This document shows, piece by piece, positions 1-6,042 of a DNA stretch of 39,465 nucleotides. Position numbers and translations under genes: made by a program. Position 1 is the stretch's first letter, and each line of letters begins with the position of its first letter. Source of the DNA: a virus; IMG/VR virus record IMGVR_UViG_3300041809_000449, positions 1 to 39,465 of that record; one strand, given 5' to 3'. The notes below the pieces were generated by a model that made no database searches, was not told the origin of the DNA, and was given only the letters and a program-made list of their open reading frames with translations.

Positions 1-370
1 CCGCGTCGCTGAGGTCCGCGCTGCTGAGGTACGCGCCGTTGAGGTCCGTGCCGCGGAGGTCCGCGCCGCTGAGGTCCGCGCCCTTGAGGTCCGCGCCGGT
101 GAGGTCCGCGCCGCGGAGGTCCGCGCCGCGGAGGTACGCGCCGCGGAGGTTCGCGCTGCGGAGGTCCGCGCCGCTGAGGTCCGCGCCGCCGAGGGCCGCG
201 CCGCGGAGGTACGCGTCGCTGAGGTCCGCGCCGCTGAGGTCCGCGCCGCTGAGGTCCGCGCTGCTGAGGTACGCGCCGTTGAGGTACGCGCGAGTTCCGC
301 CGTTTACCTCTCGCCACTTCTTGTGTTCGGCGAGGATGGCGGCGAGGTCTTCGGTCGTGTACGTTTTCAT
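1..370 (-). CDS. Pentapeptide-repeat protein, N-terminal part (cut by the window end)
   Basis: The ATG at 370 follows an AGGA ribosome site and overlaps the upstream stop (ATGA). The first 26 residues are a non-repeat helix, then A(D/Y/N)LxG pentapeptides run to position 1 without a stop. The family folds as a right-handed quadrilateral beta-helix; some members mimic DNA (Qnr, MfpA). The C-terminal part is at 38872-39465: codon 27 here begins at 292 and the first codon there begins at 39465, with 46 identical bases leading into each, so both are one gene broken by assembly. Depending on how repeats close, the full protein is 223 or about 303 residues. Function unknown. Confidence 0.85.
   Translation of the reverse strand, partial: MKTYTTEDLAAILAEHKKWREVNGGTRAYLNGAYLSSADLSGADLSGADLSDAYLRGAALGGADLSGADLRSANLRGAYLRGADLRGADLTGADLKGADLSGADLRGTDLNGAYLSSADLSDA
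247..292. repeat. 46-bp copy of the right window end (closure point)
   Basis: Bases 247-292 equal 39420-39465 exactly, and 1-45 equal 39414-39458. Both matches are in register with the 15-bp pentapeptide repeat and with the minus-strand reading frame. They mark where a circular or circularly permuted molecule was cut by the assembler. Confidence 0.8.
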
Positions 371-582
371 CTTTCCTCCAGATTAAAAATTCTGCGGGCC
401 TCATCCTCGCGATATGCCGCTTCCGCCCGGCCGGTCTCGCAGGGCGAGTAATCAAAGGCCGGGTCATTGGTCTCGTGGTACGATGGCCTCGGGTCGGGGA
501 GAGGGTCGGGAGCGCCAAGCCCCAAAGCGGCTATCCTTGTCGTCGCGCGCCACGAATCCAAGATCAAAGATTGCAGATCCAT
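367..582 (-). CDS. Small unknown protein, 71 aa
   Basis: Starts at an ATG that overlaps the upstream stop (TAATG) with GGAG 8 bases upstream, and ends in ATGA overlap with the pentapeptide gene. The protein is charged and soluble, with a Pro-rich middle and an acidic/basic C-terminal helix. I recognise no family. It is translationally coupled on both sides, which is the main argument that it is real. Confidence 0.65.
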   Translation of the reverse strand: MDLQSLILDSWRATTRIAALGLGAPDPLPDPRPSYHETNDPAFDYSPCETGRAEAAYREDEARRIFNLEER

Positions 583-782
583 TATTTTAGCTCCTTTATT
601 TGGGACCGCAGGCCGGCGGCAATAATTTTTACCGTATGCTCTGCGTTAGGCGCTCGTGCTCCTTGCTCCCAGGACTCTAGCGTCCGGATGCTAACTCCAA
701 CCATCCGGGCAAAGACCTGCCGAGATAAATGTCCGCGATGTGTCCTTACTTGTCCTTTAGTCAAGGCTCCTCCTTTAGTCAA
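582..782 (-). CDS. Small helix-turn-helix regulator, Xre/Cro type
   Basis: A 66-residue protein dominated by an XRE-type HTH: residues about 20-45 read LSRQVFARMVGVS then TLESWEQGARAPN, the usual helix 2/helix 3 and the W-E-x-G signature. The start is a TTG at 782 or, equally well, a second TTG at 764, because an 18-bp unit holding both AAGGAGG and TTG is tandemly duplicated here. The family binds short palindromic operators as a dimer; a role in early-operon control is an inference from position. Confidence 0.8.
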   Translation of the reverse strand: MTKGGALTKGQVRTHRGHLSRQVFARMVGVSIRTLESWEQGARAPNAEHTVKIIAAGLRSQIKELK

Positions 783-793
783 GGCTCCTCCTT
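764..793 (-). repeat. Tandem 18-bp duplication of ribosome site plus TTG start
   Basis: The minus strand reads TTGACTAAAGGAGGAGCC followed at once by TTGACTAAAGG. Each TTG has an AGGAGG at good distance, giving the HTH gene two in-frame starts six codons apart. Confidence 0.75.
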
Positions 794-822
794 TTGGCCT
801 GCCTCATCGTATGGAAGGCCAT

Positions 823-1023
823 TCAATACCCCCCGTTGTACATCGCTTCGTCCTGGGCGGCGGCGTTGAAATCGGCGGCGGCGGCCTCGCTGCACTTCGG
901 GCAAAGCGCCGACTTGGTAGACGGATAGTAGAATATGCGCTCGCCCTTTTTGATCGCCGCTCCACACTTGCAAACGCTGGCGAATTTCGCCGTAAGCCAG
1001 TAAGGATCCCTGCTGTAACCCAT
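823..1023 (-). CDS. Zinc-ribbon-like small protein, 66 aa
   Basis: Start chosen at the ATG at 1023 (AAGGGG 7 bases upstream), not at the longer open frame, which would run through the hairpin at 1056-1098. Residues about 18-45 hold CKCG and later CPKC spaced by 24 residues with GERIFYYP between, the layout of a four-cysteine zinc ribbon. Such proteins bind zinc and often nucleic acid or RNA polymerase; the specific job here is unknown. Confidence 0.75.
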   Translation of the reverse strand: MGYSRDPYWLTAKFASVCKCGAAIKKGERIFYYPSTKSALCPKCSEAAAADFNAAAQDEAMYNGGY

Positions 1024-1055
1024 GATTCGCCCCTTATCCGTAGACTGTCGCGTAA

Positions 1056-1098
1056 AGCGCCGGGCGGGAGTCGGACCCGCCCTAGACCGTTCGGCGCT
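1056..1098 (-). other. tRNA-like nested hairpin
   Basis: On the minus strand AGCGCC pairs with GGCGCT and encloses GGGCGGG-TCCGACT-CCCGCCC. The inner arm looks like a tRNA T-arm (7-base loop TCCGACT) and the outer stem like an acceptor stem, but D and anticodon arms are absent. It starts at the stop codon of the 55-aa gene and lies ahead of the zinc-ribbon gene. It may be a tRNA remnant, a processing site or a weak terminator. Confidence 0.45.
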
Positions 1099-1264
1099 AC
1101 AGTAAACCGGTGTAAAACATCCACTGAAAGCGAAAGAAAGCAATGCTGTAGGCGGTTAGCGGGTAGGTGGGACGGCGGCGCCATGTTGCAACGGCTCGGC
1201 CCCATGAAGCGGCGTTTTCTTCAGCTTTTCGAGCGAAGCACTCTTCTATGGTTTCGTTTAGCAT
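1097..1264 (-). CDS. Small unknown protein, 55 aa, possibly partly decayed
   Basis: ATG at 1264 preceded by AAGGAT at about 6 bases. N-terminal half is a charged helix (MLNETIEECFARKAEE), the C-terminal half is aromatic and ends in WMFYTGLL. The last 22 bases of coding sequence are nearly the same as codons in the 83-aa gene at 38466-38717 (EEWMFYTGLWKW), so the tail is probably a relic of a duplicated gene. No family recognised. Confidence 0.5.
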   Translation of the reverse strand: MLNETIEECFARKAEENAASWGRAVATWRRRPTYPLTAYSIAFFRFQWMFYTGLL

Positions 1265-1321
1265 TGCGTGATCCTTTCCCTTGGCTTACCGACCCATACG
1301 GGCCGATACCCTCACAGCTCT

Positions 1322-1420
1322 CTACAGAGCCGAATAGCGCCGCTCCTCCGCCTCGGCCTGCCTCTCCGCCTTGTCCTCCGCCCGCTCGATGATCGCCGAA
1401 AGGTCTATTGTGTCCTTCAT
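1322..1420 (-). CDS. Very small helical peptide, 32 aa
   Basis: ATG at 1420 lies 4 bases after the stop of the pentapeptide gene, with AAAGAG upstream. The product (MKDTIDLSAIIERAEDKAER then EAEERR) is predicted as one charged helix. Coupling to the gene before it supports translation, but it is short and without relatives I recognise. Confidence 0.4.
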   Translation of the reverse strand: MKDTIDLSAIIERAEDKAERQAEAEERRYSAL

Positions 1421-1424
1421 GGCG

Positions 1425-2072
1425 CTACTCTTTCAGCCCGAGATCGGCAGCCCTGTGGGAGGTCAAGGCAAAGGGGAGTATGGCCGTGCGAGCCGCGATA
1501 TATGCGGGGTCGTCGCAGTCGATCGCGCAGAAATGCGCCGCGATCTGTGCCGCCAGCCTCGCGTCCGCCTTGAATTTCGAGCCGCCACACCAGAGCGGGA
1601 GGCAGGAAAAATCGAGGTTGGCGTCCCGGAGGTCGGCGCCCCGGAGGTCGGCGCCCTGGAGGTCGGCGTCCCGGAGGTTGGCGTCCCGGAGGTTGGCGTC
1701 CCGGAGGTTGGCGCCCTGGAGGTTGGCGCCCTGGAGGTTGGCGCGCTGCAGGTCGGCGCCCCGGAGGTCGGCGCCCCGGAGGTCGGCGTCCTGGAGGTCG
1801 GCGTACTGCAGGTTGGCGCGCTGCAGGTTGGCGCCCCGGAGGTTGGCGTCCCGGAGGTCGGCGCGCTGGAGGTCGGCGTCCCGGAGGTCGGCGTCCCGGA
1901 GGTCGGCGTCCTGCAGGTCGGCGTCCCGGAGGTCGGCGTCCTGCAGGTCGGCGTCCCGGAGGTCGGCGTACCGGAGGTTGGCGTCCCGGAGGTTGGCGCG
2001 TTCGCCTCCGTCTTCGTCGCGGAGCCACTTCGCGTGTTTCGAGAGGATGACGGCGAGGTCTTCCTTGGTCAT
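1425..2072 (-). CDS. Pentapeptide-repeat protein 1, 215 aa
   Basis: Residues 1-28 ([16 protein letters not shown]...) form a helix shared with the protein at 37651-38469. Residues about 29-150 are roughly 24 pentapeptides of A(D/N)L(R/Q)x, predicted to stack as a quadrilateral beta-helix. The C-terminal 60 residues are alpha-helical and unlike the DUF5758-like end of the other two copies. The start has AGGGGC upstream, and the 35 bases before it are duplicated before the other copy. DNA-mimic activity against gyrase or restriction enzymes is known for some family members; here it is only a possibility. Confidence 0.85.
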   Translation of the reverse strand: MTKEDLAVILSKHAKWLRDEDGGERANLRDANLRYADLRDADLQDADLRDADLQDADLRDADLRDADLQRADLRDANLRGANLQRANLQYADLQDADLRGADLRGADLQRANLQGANLQGANLRDANLRDANLRDADLQGADLRGADLRDANLDFSCLPLWCGGSKFKADARLAAQIAAHFCAIDCDDPAYIAARTAILPFALTSHRAADLGLKE

Positions 2073-2105
2073 ATACTGCCCCTGGTCTTGGATGACCTTC
2101 CACTA
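2071..2105 (-). repeat. Duplicated upstream segment of pentapeptide genes
   Basis: Bases 2071-2105 match 38468-38503 with one inserted base. In the second locus these bases encode the C-terminus of the 83-aa protein (VVEGHPRP), while here the frame is broken, so a fragment of that gene was copied with the pentapeptide gene. No gene is seen in 2073-2155 apart from this relic. Confidence 0.75.
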
Positions 2106-2155
2106 CAAGAAGGAATGGCGCCGCCGCCCGATGAAGGGCGGCCCTACGTTCGGCG

Positions 2156-2440
2156 CTATCGAACCTTAGCCAGGACCGCCGGCCCCATGCGCTCGAGCCC
2201 TTCGCGGGTCGAGGCGACGGCGGCCTGGGTCTCGGCATAGCGCTGCTTGAGATAGTCGGTCCATCCCTCGTCCTCCTCGATCTCGAGATAGTCCAGCGCG
2301 TCCTCGATCGATACGCCGGCCCTAGCGCAGGCGAGGAGCGCGTCAGATATCATAGCCCCAGCCTTGTCACGCCTCCACGCGTCCGATCCGATAATCGCCT
2401 GTACACCCTTGTCCGCATCCAGTCTCTCGGTCGTTGTCAT
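2156..2440 (-). CDS. Unknown protein, 94 aa, with shared C-terminal tail
   Basis: Start at the ATG at 2440 with AAGGAGG 7 bases upstream, rather than the longer open frame. The protein is mostly helical and acidic. Its last 20 residues (VASTREGLERMGPAVLAKVR) recur almost unchanged at the end of the otherwise unrelated 197-aa protein at 2908-3501. No family recognised; early, leftward expression from the promoter at 2775-2803. Confidence 0.75.
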   Translation of the reverse strand: MTTTERLDADKGVQAIIGSDAWRRDKAGAMISDALLACARAGVSIEDALDYLEIEEDEGWTDYLKQRYAETQAAVASTREGLERMGPAVLAKVR

Positions 2441-2450
2441 CCTATCCTCC

Positions 2451-2738
2451 TTATTTCGCCAGGAGCGCTTTGATGCGCTCGCGGATGTCCTGCGAGCCCT
2501 CGATCCAGCCCTTGGCGCTGGTGTCGGCCTTGATAGTCGCAAGTTGGGGCTCATATTTGGTCAGGAAAGCCTCGACCTTGTCCTGAGGAGCCGCAACCAA
2601 AAAGGAGGCGAGGCTCTCGAAGGCCTTGGTCTTGCGGCTGTCGCCAAAGGCCGCTTGCTTATCAGAGACGCCTACGCAATCCGAAAAATCGAAGTTGATC
2701 GTCCTACCATCCATCGCCTTAACCGTTACCATGCTCAT
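2451..2738 (-). CDS. Unknown protein, 95 aa, first gene behind early promoter 2
   Basis: ATG at 2738 with GGGAGG 7 bases upstream, about 30 bases after the predicted transcript start. The protein has a beta-rich N-terminus (VTVKAMDGRTINFDFSDC) and a helical C-terminus rich in Lys and Glu. No family recognised. As promoter-proximal early gene it is a candidate host-takeover factor, by position only. Confidence 0.75.
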   Translation of the reverse strand: MSMVTVKAMDGRTINFDFSDCVGVSDKQAAFGDSRKTKAFESLASFLVAAPQDKVEAFLTKYEPQLATIKADTSAKGWIEGSQDIRERIKALLAK

Positions 2739-2774
2739 CTCGTACCTCCCTTATCTGATCTATCTATTAAGCAC

Positions 2775-2803
2775 ATTAGATGCCCGGTCGCTCGGTCTGT
2801 CAA
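2775..2803 (-). promoter_or_regulatory. Early leftward promoter 2 (sigma70 type)
   Basis: Minus strand: TTGACA (2803-2798), 17-base spacer, TCTAAT (2780-2775). The spacer holds GACCGAGCGACCGG, nearly the same 14 bases as in the promoter at 3723-3751. Predicted start about 2768, leading into the 95-aa gene. Confidence 0.75.
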
Positions 2804-2812
2804 GTAGCAAAA

Positions 2813-2829
2813 CGAATAAATCGTATTCG
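2813..2829. promoter_or_regulatory. Inverted repeat between divergent promoters (candidate operator)
   Basis: CGAATA-AATCG-TATTCG, 6-base arms with a 5-base spacer, placed between the leftward promoter (2775-2803) and the rightward one (2831-2859). The position suits a regulator that controls both; one of the two encoded XRE proteins could be the ligand. Confidence 0.5.
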
Positions 2830-2830
2830 G

Positions 2831-2859
2831 TTGACCTATTCCGTTCGCCGTGCTACAAT
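2831..2859 (+). promoter_or_regulatory. Rightward promoter facing into antisense of a leftward gene
   Basis: TTGACC, 17 bases, TACAAT: five of six at both boxes. Predicted start near 2866. No sense gene follows on the plus strand; transcription would run antisense to the 197-aa gene at 2908-3501. Confidence 0.55.
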
Positions 2860-2907
2860 TAGACCGTGATTTCAGAGCCCGGAATCGTGATCGCCCATCC
2901 ATTCGGC

Positions 2908-3501
2908 TTACCTACAGACCTTAGCCAGGATAGCCGGGCCCATTCTCTCGAGCCCTTCCCGAGTGCTTGCAACCCGCTTGCCTCGGTACTCAAACCGAAA
3001 GCCGCATACGGTCTCGGCGTTCGGCTCGAGCCTTGCCATTGTCTCTTGAGCGGCCTTCCACTCGGCGGCGCGGCGCTCGGTCTCTTTTTCGGCGGCTACC
3101 TTCGCGCGGTCCTCGGCGTAGCATGCATCGAGCTCGGCCTTAAGCCTGGCCGCGGCGCGTTCCATGACTTCGCTATTCGATTCGGGAATAATTTCCGCAC
3201 CGCTCGGCGCGATAGCCCTAGCGAACCAGACCGCATAGGACTCGGCACCTTCGTACGCCTTGTAAGCCGCCGCGTAGTGTCCCGGCTCGAGTATAGTCTC
3301 GACCACTGTCGACGGGCCGAGCTTGGCCTTCCGCTTGGCCGGGACCCTGTACCAGTACTTTTGATCGGCCTTATTCACAGGGACCGCTTTGCAGTCCGCG
3401 ACCCATTCCATGTGCTCCTGGCAAAGGCCCTCGGATACCGCATCATTCGGGCAATTGCCCATGCGGTGAGCTTCCCGGTCCCATTGTTCATAGCGGCACA
3501 T
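2908..3501 (-). CDS. Unknown early protein, 197 aa, Cys-rich N-terminus
   Basis: ATG at 3501 lies directly after the stop of the upstream gene, with GGAGGG 9 bases before it. Cys2, Cys17 and Cys27 with His30 (NCPNDAVSEGLCQEH) could hold a metal. The centre carries WYRVP and a long acidic/basic helix; the end repeats the tail VASTREGLERMGPAILAKV seen in the 94-aa protein. No family recognised. Confidence 0.8.
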   Translation of the reverse strand: MCRYEQWDREAHRMGNCPNDAVSEGLCQEHMEWVADCKAVPVNKADQKYWYRVPAKRKAKLGPSTVVETILEPGHYAAAYKAYEGAESYAVWFARAIAPSGAEIIPESNSEVMERAAARLKAELDACYAEDRAKVAAEKETERRAAEWKAAQETMARLEPNAETVCGFRFEYRGKRVASTREGLERMGPAILAKVCR

Positions 3502-3705
3502 TTAGTTAGCCCTCCGCAGCTCAGAGCGCTCGCCCCGAACCACGAGTAGGGTCGCGCCCTTGCGCTCGAGCCGGATGCCCGCATCAATCGGCCCACGGTA
3601 TGCCGCAGCCGTGGCCTTGTACCGCTCCACGGCCAAGTCAAGCCGCAAATCCCCGGCCCGTTGTGTATCCCGCATGGCTCTCTGTAGTTCCTCGTATCCG
3701 TCCAT
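3502..3705 (-). CDS. First gene of the leftward early operon, 67 aa
   Basis: ATG at 3705 with GGGAGGATGAG just upstream; the predicted transcript start is only about 11 bases before it. The protein is a charged helix (residues 1-40) followed by a small basic beta segment (GATLLVVRGERSELRR). No family recognised. Immediate-early by position. Confidence 0.75.
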   Translation of the reverse strand: MDGYEELQRAMRDTQRAGDLRLDLAVERYKATAAAYRGPIDAGIRLERKGATLLVVRGERSELRRAN

Positions 3706-3722
3706 CTCATCCTCCCGACGTA

Positions 3723-3751
3723 ATCTTACTCCGGTCGGTCGGTCATGTCAA
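3723..3751 (-). promoter_or_regulatory. Early leftward promoter 1 (sigma70 type)
   Basis: Minus strand: TTGACA (3751-3746), 17-base spacer, TAAGAT (3728-3723). The spacer contains GACCGACCGACCGG, shared with promoter 2. It heads the whole leftward operon. Confidence 0.8.
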
Positions 3752-4248
3752 GCACAAATCGACAGATTCCGAGACGATTTTATCCATGCTACTGGAGTAC
3801 TTGGCACGGTTTCTCACATCCTCCCTAGGGACTATTCCTGCCTCAAGGTGAGGTTCGATGGCTCTGGCGTGGGGTATTGTGGCCTTTGGCTAGTGCGTTT
3901 GATGGCAAGCGATCGTGTACGTGCACGTAGGGTTGTCTGTGGTGTAGGCTGGTGGAGGGCAGGTTGTGAGGCGAGCGGGTGTCTGGTAAATCATACACCA
4001 AAGCCAAGGGCTCATGCCCGCGGCAGTCCTGGAGTACACCCCCCCCTGTCGCTGGCCACAGAGCACGGAGCACGGGCCACCCCACGCGCGGGGGTACGCA
4101 TGTACGTAAAAGTAGGTACAACAACCAAAGTCCGTTTTCGGGTATGGCCGACCGATTATTCATGCAGGAAGTCCAATGGAATGACGGATTTTACGGGGGT
4201 TATATGATTCCATTTGACAGTGGAGTGGGAGGGTAGTAAGGTGAGTTT
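3752..4248. other. Divergent regulatory region without genes
   Basis: About 500 bases separate the leftward and rightward operons. I see no convincing gene: the open frames at 3843-4163 and 3979-4236 lack ribosome sites and family features. It holds a perfect palindrome TACGTGCACGTA (3918-3929), an AAATCG/CGATTT inverted repeat near 3756-3781 and a candidate late promoter. It could also hold the packaging start, but nothing diagnostic is visible. Confidence 0.6.
4135..4162 (+). promoter_or_regulatory. Candidate rightward late promoter
   Basis: TTTTCG, 16 bases, TATTCA. The boxes are poor, but the spacer carries GGCCGACCGAT, the core of the motif found in the spacers of the two leftward early promoters and in the same orientation relative to transcription. 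A start near 4169 would leave an 80-base leader before the first late gene. Confidence 0.35.
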
Positions 4249-4629
4249 ATGCCGACATTCATGATCAGGGAGTTTGTGGACGGGAAGATGATCGGGCATC
4301 CGGTCGAGGCGGAGACGGCGGAAGAGGCGGCGGCGAGGTTTGCCGAAGAGCTGCCGGAGCTGCTGGCGAAGGAAGCTGAGGCGAAGGGCAAGGCGTTGCT
4401 GGCGGCGAGCGTGGCTTCCCAGATCGAGGGCCGTCCCCAGCCTGCGAGGAATCCGGCGTTGGACGGGAGGAAGTTCATCAACATCGAGTTCCAGTGCGCG
4501 GCGTGCCTCGAGCCGTTGCAGGCCGAGTTCAGGGATGGGTACCTTCAGATAGCGCCGTGCCCGACGTGCCTGGGGGAGCTGGAGAACATGGTCGCCGCCT
4601 CGAGGCGGTTCCTGGACAGGAAGAAGTAG
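4249..4629 (+). CDS. Zinc-ribbon protein, first late gene, 126 aa
   Basis: ATG preceded by AAGGTGAG. Residues 1-60 are helical and Ala/Glu-rich. Residues about 82-112 hold CAAC and CPTC 22 residues apart, a four-cysteine zinc ribbon. It ends directly before the small terminase (stop TAG then ATG), so it belongs to the packaging block. A role in DNA recognition or late control is possible but not shown. Confidence 0.75.
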   Translation: MPTFMIREFVDGKMIGHPVEAETAEEAAARFAEELPELLAKEAEAKGKALLAASVASQIEGRPQPARNPALDGRKFINIEFQCAACLEPLQAEFRDGYLQIAPCPTCLGELENMVAASRRFLDRKK

Positions 4630-5475
4630 ATGGCGGGACTGACCAAGGAACAGGCGGCCAAGAAGCCGGGGAAGAAGGCTTCCCTCCACACGGAGCCGGT
4701 CCATGACCTCGCCCCGATGGTGGACTGGGAGGAGCAGGAGCGCATCAAGGCATCCCTGAAGGGGAAGTATATTCCCCAGTTCCGCGCCGACGGAGCCCTG
4801 GTCAGGTCTGGATACAACCCTGAACGGGCAGCGGAGCTCTGCATTATGCGCCGGGGAGGGATGAACCTCCGACAGATCGCCGAGAAGTGCGGGACCAACT
4901 ACACCACGATCAAGCGATGGCTCTCGGACTACCCGGAATTCTCCCAGGAATGGGCCGACGCCTACACTGACTACATCACCGACCTGGCCGAGGAGATTCC
5001 CACAATAGCCGAGAACCTCCTCAAGGACCTGAAACGGGATGGGAAGAAGCTGTCGGCCAAGCAGTTCGGGCGGTACATCCGGTCCTGCGAGTTCCTCGCC
5101 CAGCAGGCCCAGTTCGCCGCGAAGCACCGCGCGCCGCAACTGTACGGCGACACTGACGGCGGGATGGAGCTCGTCCTCATCCAGCCGACCATCCCCGAGC
5201 GGAGCGTCACCCAGGATGTTCCCCGGGCCGAGCGGTGGAAGGAGGAGTCGAAGGAGGCCGAGGATGCAGAGGCTGGTGGTGAGGATTCCCCTGGTCCAGA
5301 CGGAGGCGGGGGCGGAGTTCCTGGGGGAACTGGTGGTGAAGGGCCTGGACGGGACGCAGTTCCGGAAGCAGACGCGGTGTCTCGTCCTGAGCGACGCAAC
5401 GCGAAGCGCAATCGTCCTGTACCTGAACACGGTCAACCACTCGAGGATGCGGGAGAAGGACCTCATATCAGTTGA
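4630..5475 (+). CDS. terS: Terminase small subunit (probable)
   Basis: 281 residues. Residues about 60-100 contain a helix-turn-helix (AAELCIMRRGG, LRQIAEKCGTNYTTIKRWL) as in small terminases that bind the packaging site; residues 100-180 are helical (oligomerisation). Position just upstream of the large subunit fits. The last 70 residues are Gly/Pro/Glu-rich and are overprinted by the next gene (5264-5590) in another frame, so the useful protein may end near residue 210. Small terminases are usually 140-200 residues. Confidence 0.75.
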   Translation: MAGLTKEQAAKKPGKKASLHTEPVHDLAPMVDWEEQERIKASLKGKYIPQFRADGALVRSGYNPERAAELCIMRRGGMNLRQIAEKCGTNYTTIKRWLSDYPEFSQEWADAYTDYITDLAEEIPTIAENLLKDLKRDGKKLSAKQFGRYIRSCEFLAQQAQFAAKHRAPQLYGDTDGGMELVLIQPTIPERSVTQDVPRAERWKEESKEAEDAEAGGEDSPGPDGGGGGVPGGTGGEGPGRDAVPEADAVSRPERRNAKRNRPVPEHGQPLEDAGEGPHIS

Positions 5476-5590
5476 CCACATACCGCTCCGCCTCGATAAT
5501 GGGATGAGGTTTGGCGACGTGATCGCCGAGGAGGACTACATGGACAGGATCGCCGGGCTGGAGGCAGCCAATGCCGCGGCCAAGCCGTAA
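5264..5590 (+). CDS. Unknown protein, 108 aa, overlapping the small terminase
   Basis: ATG at 5264 with AAGGAGG 7 bases upstream. The sequence has ordinary protein character (FLGELVVKGLDG, TRCLVLSDATRSAIVLYLN) with a beta-rich core and is more convincing than the Gly/Pro tail read from the same DNA in the terminase frame. The overlap is 212 bases, long for this compact genome. No family recognised. Confidence 0.7.
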   Translation: MQRLVVRIPLVQTEAGAEFLGELVVKGLDGTQFRKQTRCLVLSDATRSAIVLYLNTVNHSRMREKDLISVDHIPLRLDNGMRFGDVIAEEDYMDRIAGLEAANAAAKP

Positions 5591-5711
5591 GGAGCTGGAG
5601 CAGAGGATCAAGGAGCTGGAGGCAGAGATCCTCCAGCTCCGCAAGCAGTGCGACCGGATCGCCGAAATACGCAGGATGGATGGCAGGTTCGGGGGGAGGC
5701 CCCTGGTATGA
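5571..5711 (+). CDS. Small coiled-coil peptide, 46 aa
   Basis: ATG at 5571 overlaps the end of the previous gene; the stop overlaps the next start. Residues 7-33 form a heptad coiled coil (ELEQRIKELEAEILQLRKQ). Coupled starts on both sides support it. Function unknown. Confidence 0.55.
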   Translation: MPRPSRKELEQRIKELEAEILQLRKQCDRIAEIRRMDGRFGGRPLV

Positions 5712-5830
5712 ACGTCATGGAACTTGTCTCGGGCGCCTTCGAGCAGAAGGCGCAGGAAGGCCACGAGGTTGACGAGGATATCGGCGACCAGACCGACCAC
5801 ACCGGACCGGATGAAACGGAGCAGGAATGA
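5708..5830 (+). CDS. Small acidic peptide, 40 aa
   Basis: ATG at 5708 in ATGA overlap with the previous stop, and its own stop in ATGA overlap with the next start. The C-terminal half is strongly acidic (DEDIGDQTDHTGPDETEQE). No family recognised; coupling is the only support. Confidence 0.5.
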   Translation: MNVMELVSGAFEQKAQEGHEVDEDIGDQTDHTGPDETEQE

Positions 5831-6042
5831 AGGCCGTGTACGTTGACGGCATGCGTTTCCGTTCGGTCAAGGATGCCGCCCTGTTCCTTGACGGGCAGGT
5901 GAACGGCCTGCGGGAGGCAATAGACTGCGGGCTTCCCTACCGCGGGGCCACCGTCAGCCACGATCCCCCCCTCCACGACAGGAAGGTCGAACACTTTCCC
6001 GGAGGGACCATGCTCCTGCGGAACCACAAGGTCTGTCCGTAA
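5827..6042 (+). CDS. Unknown protein, 71 aa, before large terminase
   Basis: ATGA-coupled to the previous gene and followed at once by the large terminase ATG. Small alpha/beta sequence (MKAVYVDGMRFRSVKDAALF) that looks like the short DNA-binding or NUMOD-type helix found in some phage proteins, but this is not diagnostic. Confidence 0.6.
   Translation: MKAVYVDGMRFRSVKDAALFLDGQVNGLREAIDCGLPYRGATVSHDPPLHDRKVEHFPGGTMLLRNHKVCP

Noticed and set aside
1371-2240. Long open frames on the plus strand and in other minus frames across pentapeptide genes (also 37693-38493)
   Set aside because: The 15-base repeat keeps several frames open by period. These read as simple repeats of EVGVP or RRSA, without a sensible protein.
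3371-3379. TTATTCACA, a DnaA-box match
   Set aside because: A single box inside an early gene; about one such match is expected by chance in this length.
2866-3549. 227-codon plus-strand frame starting at the rightward promoter
   Set aside because: No ribosome site and it mirrors the convincing leftward genes; an antisense RNA is the better reading.
3843-4236. Open frames 3843-4163 (minus) and 3979-4236 (plus) in the divergent region
   Set aside because: No ribosome sites, no family features, odd composition; the region looks regulatory.
4214-4242. TTGACA-17-TAAGGT promoter just before the first late gene
   Set aside because: The -10 box overlaps the ribosome site and would give a transcript starting at the ATG. 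Probably chance, though a leaderless message is not excluded.
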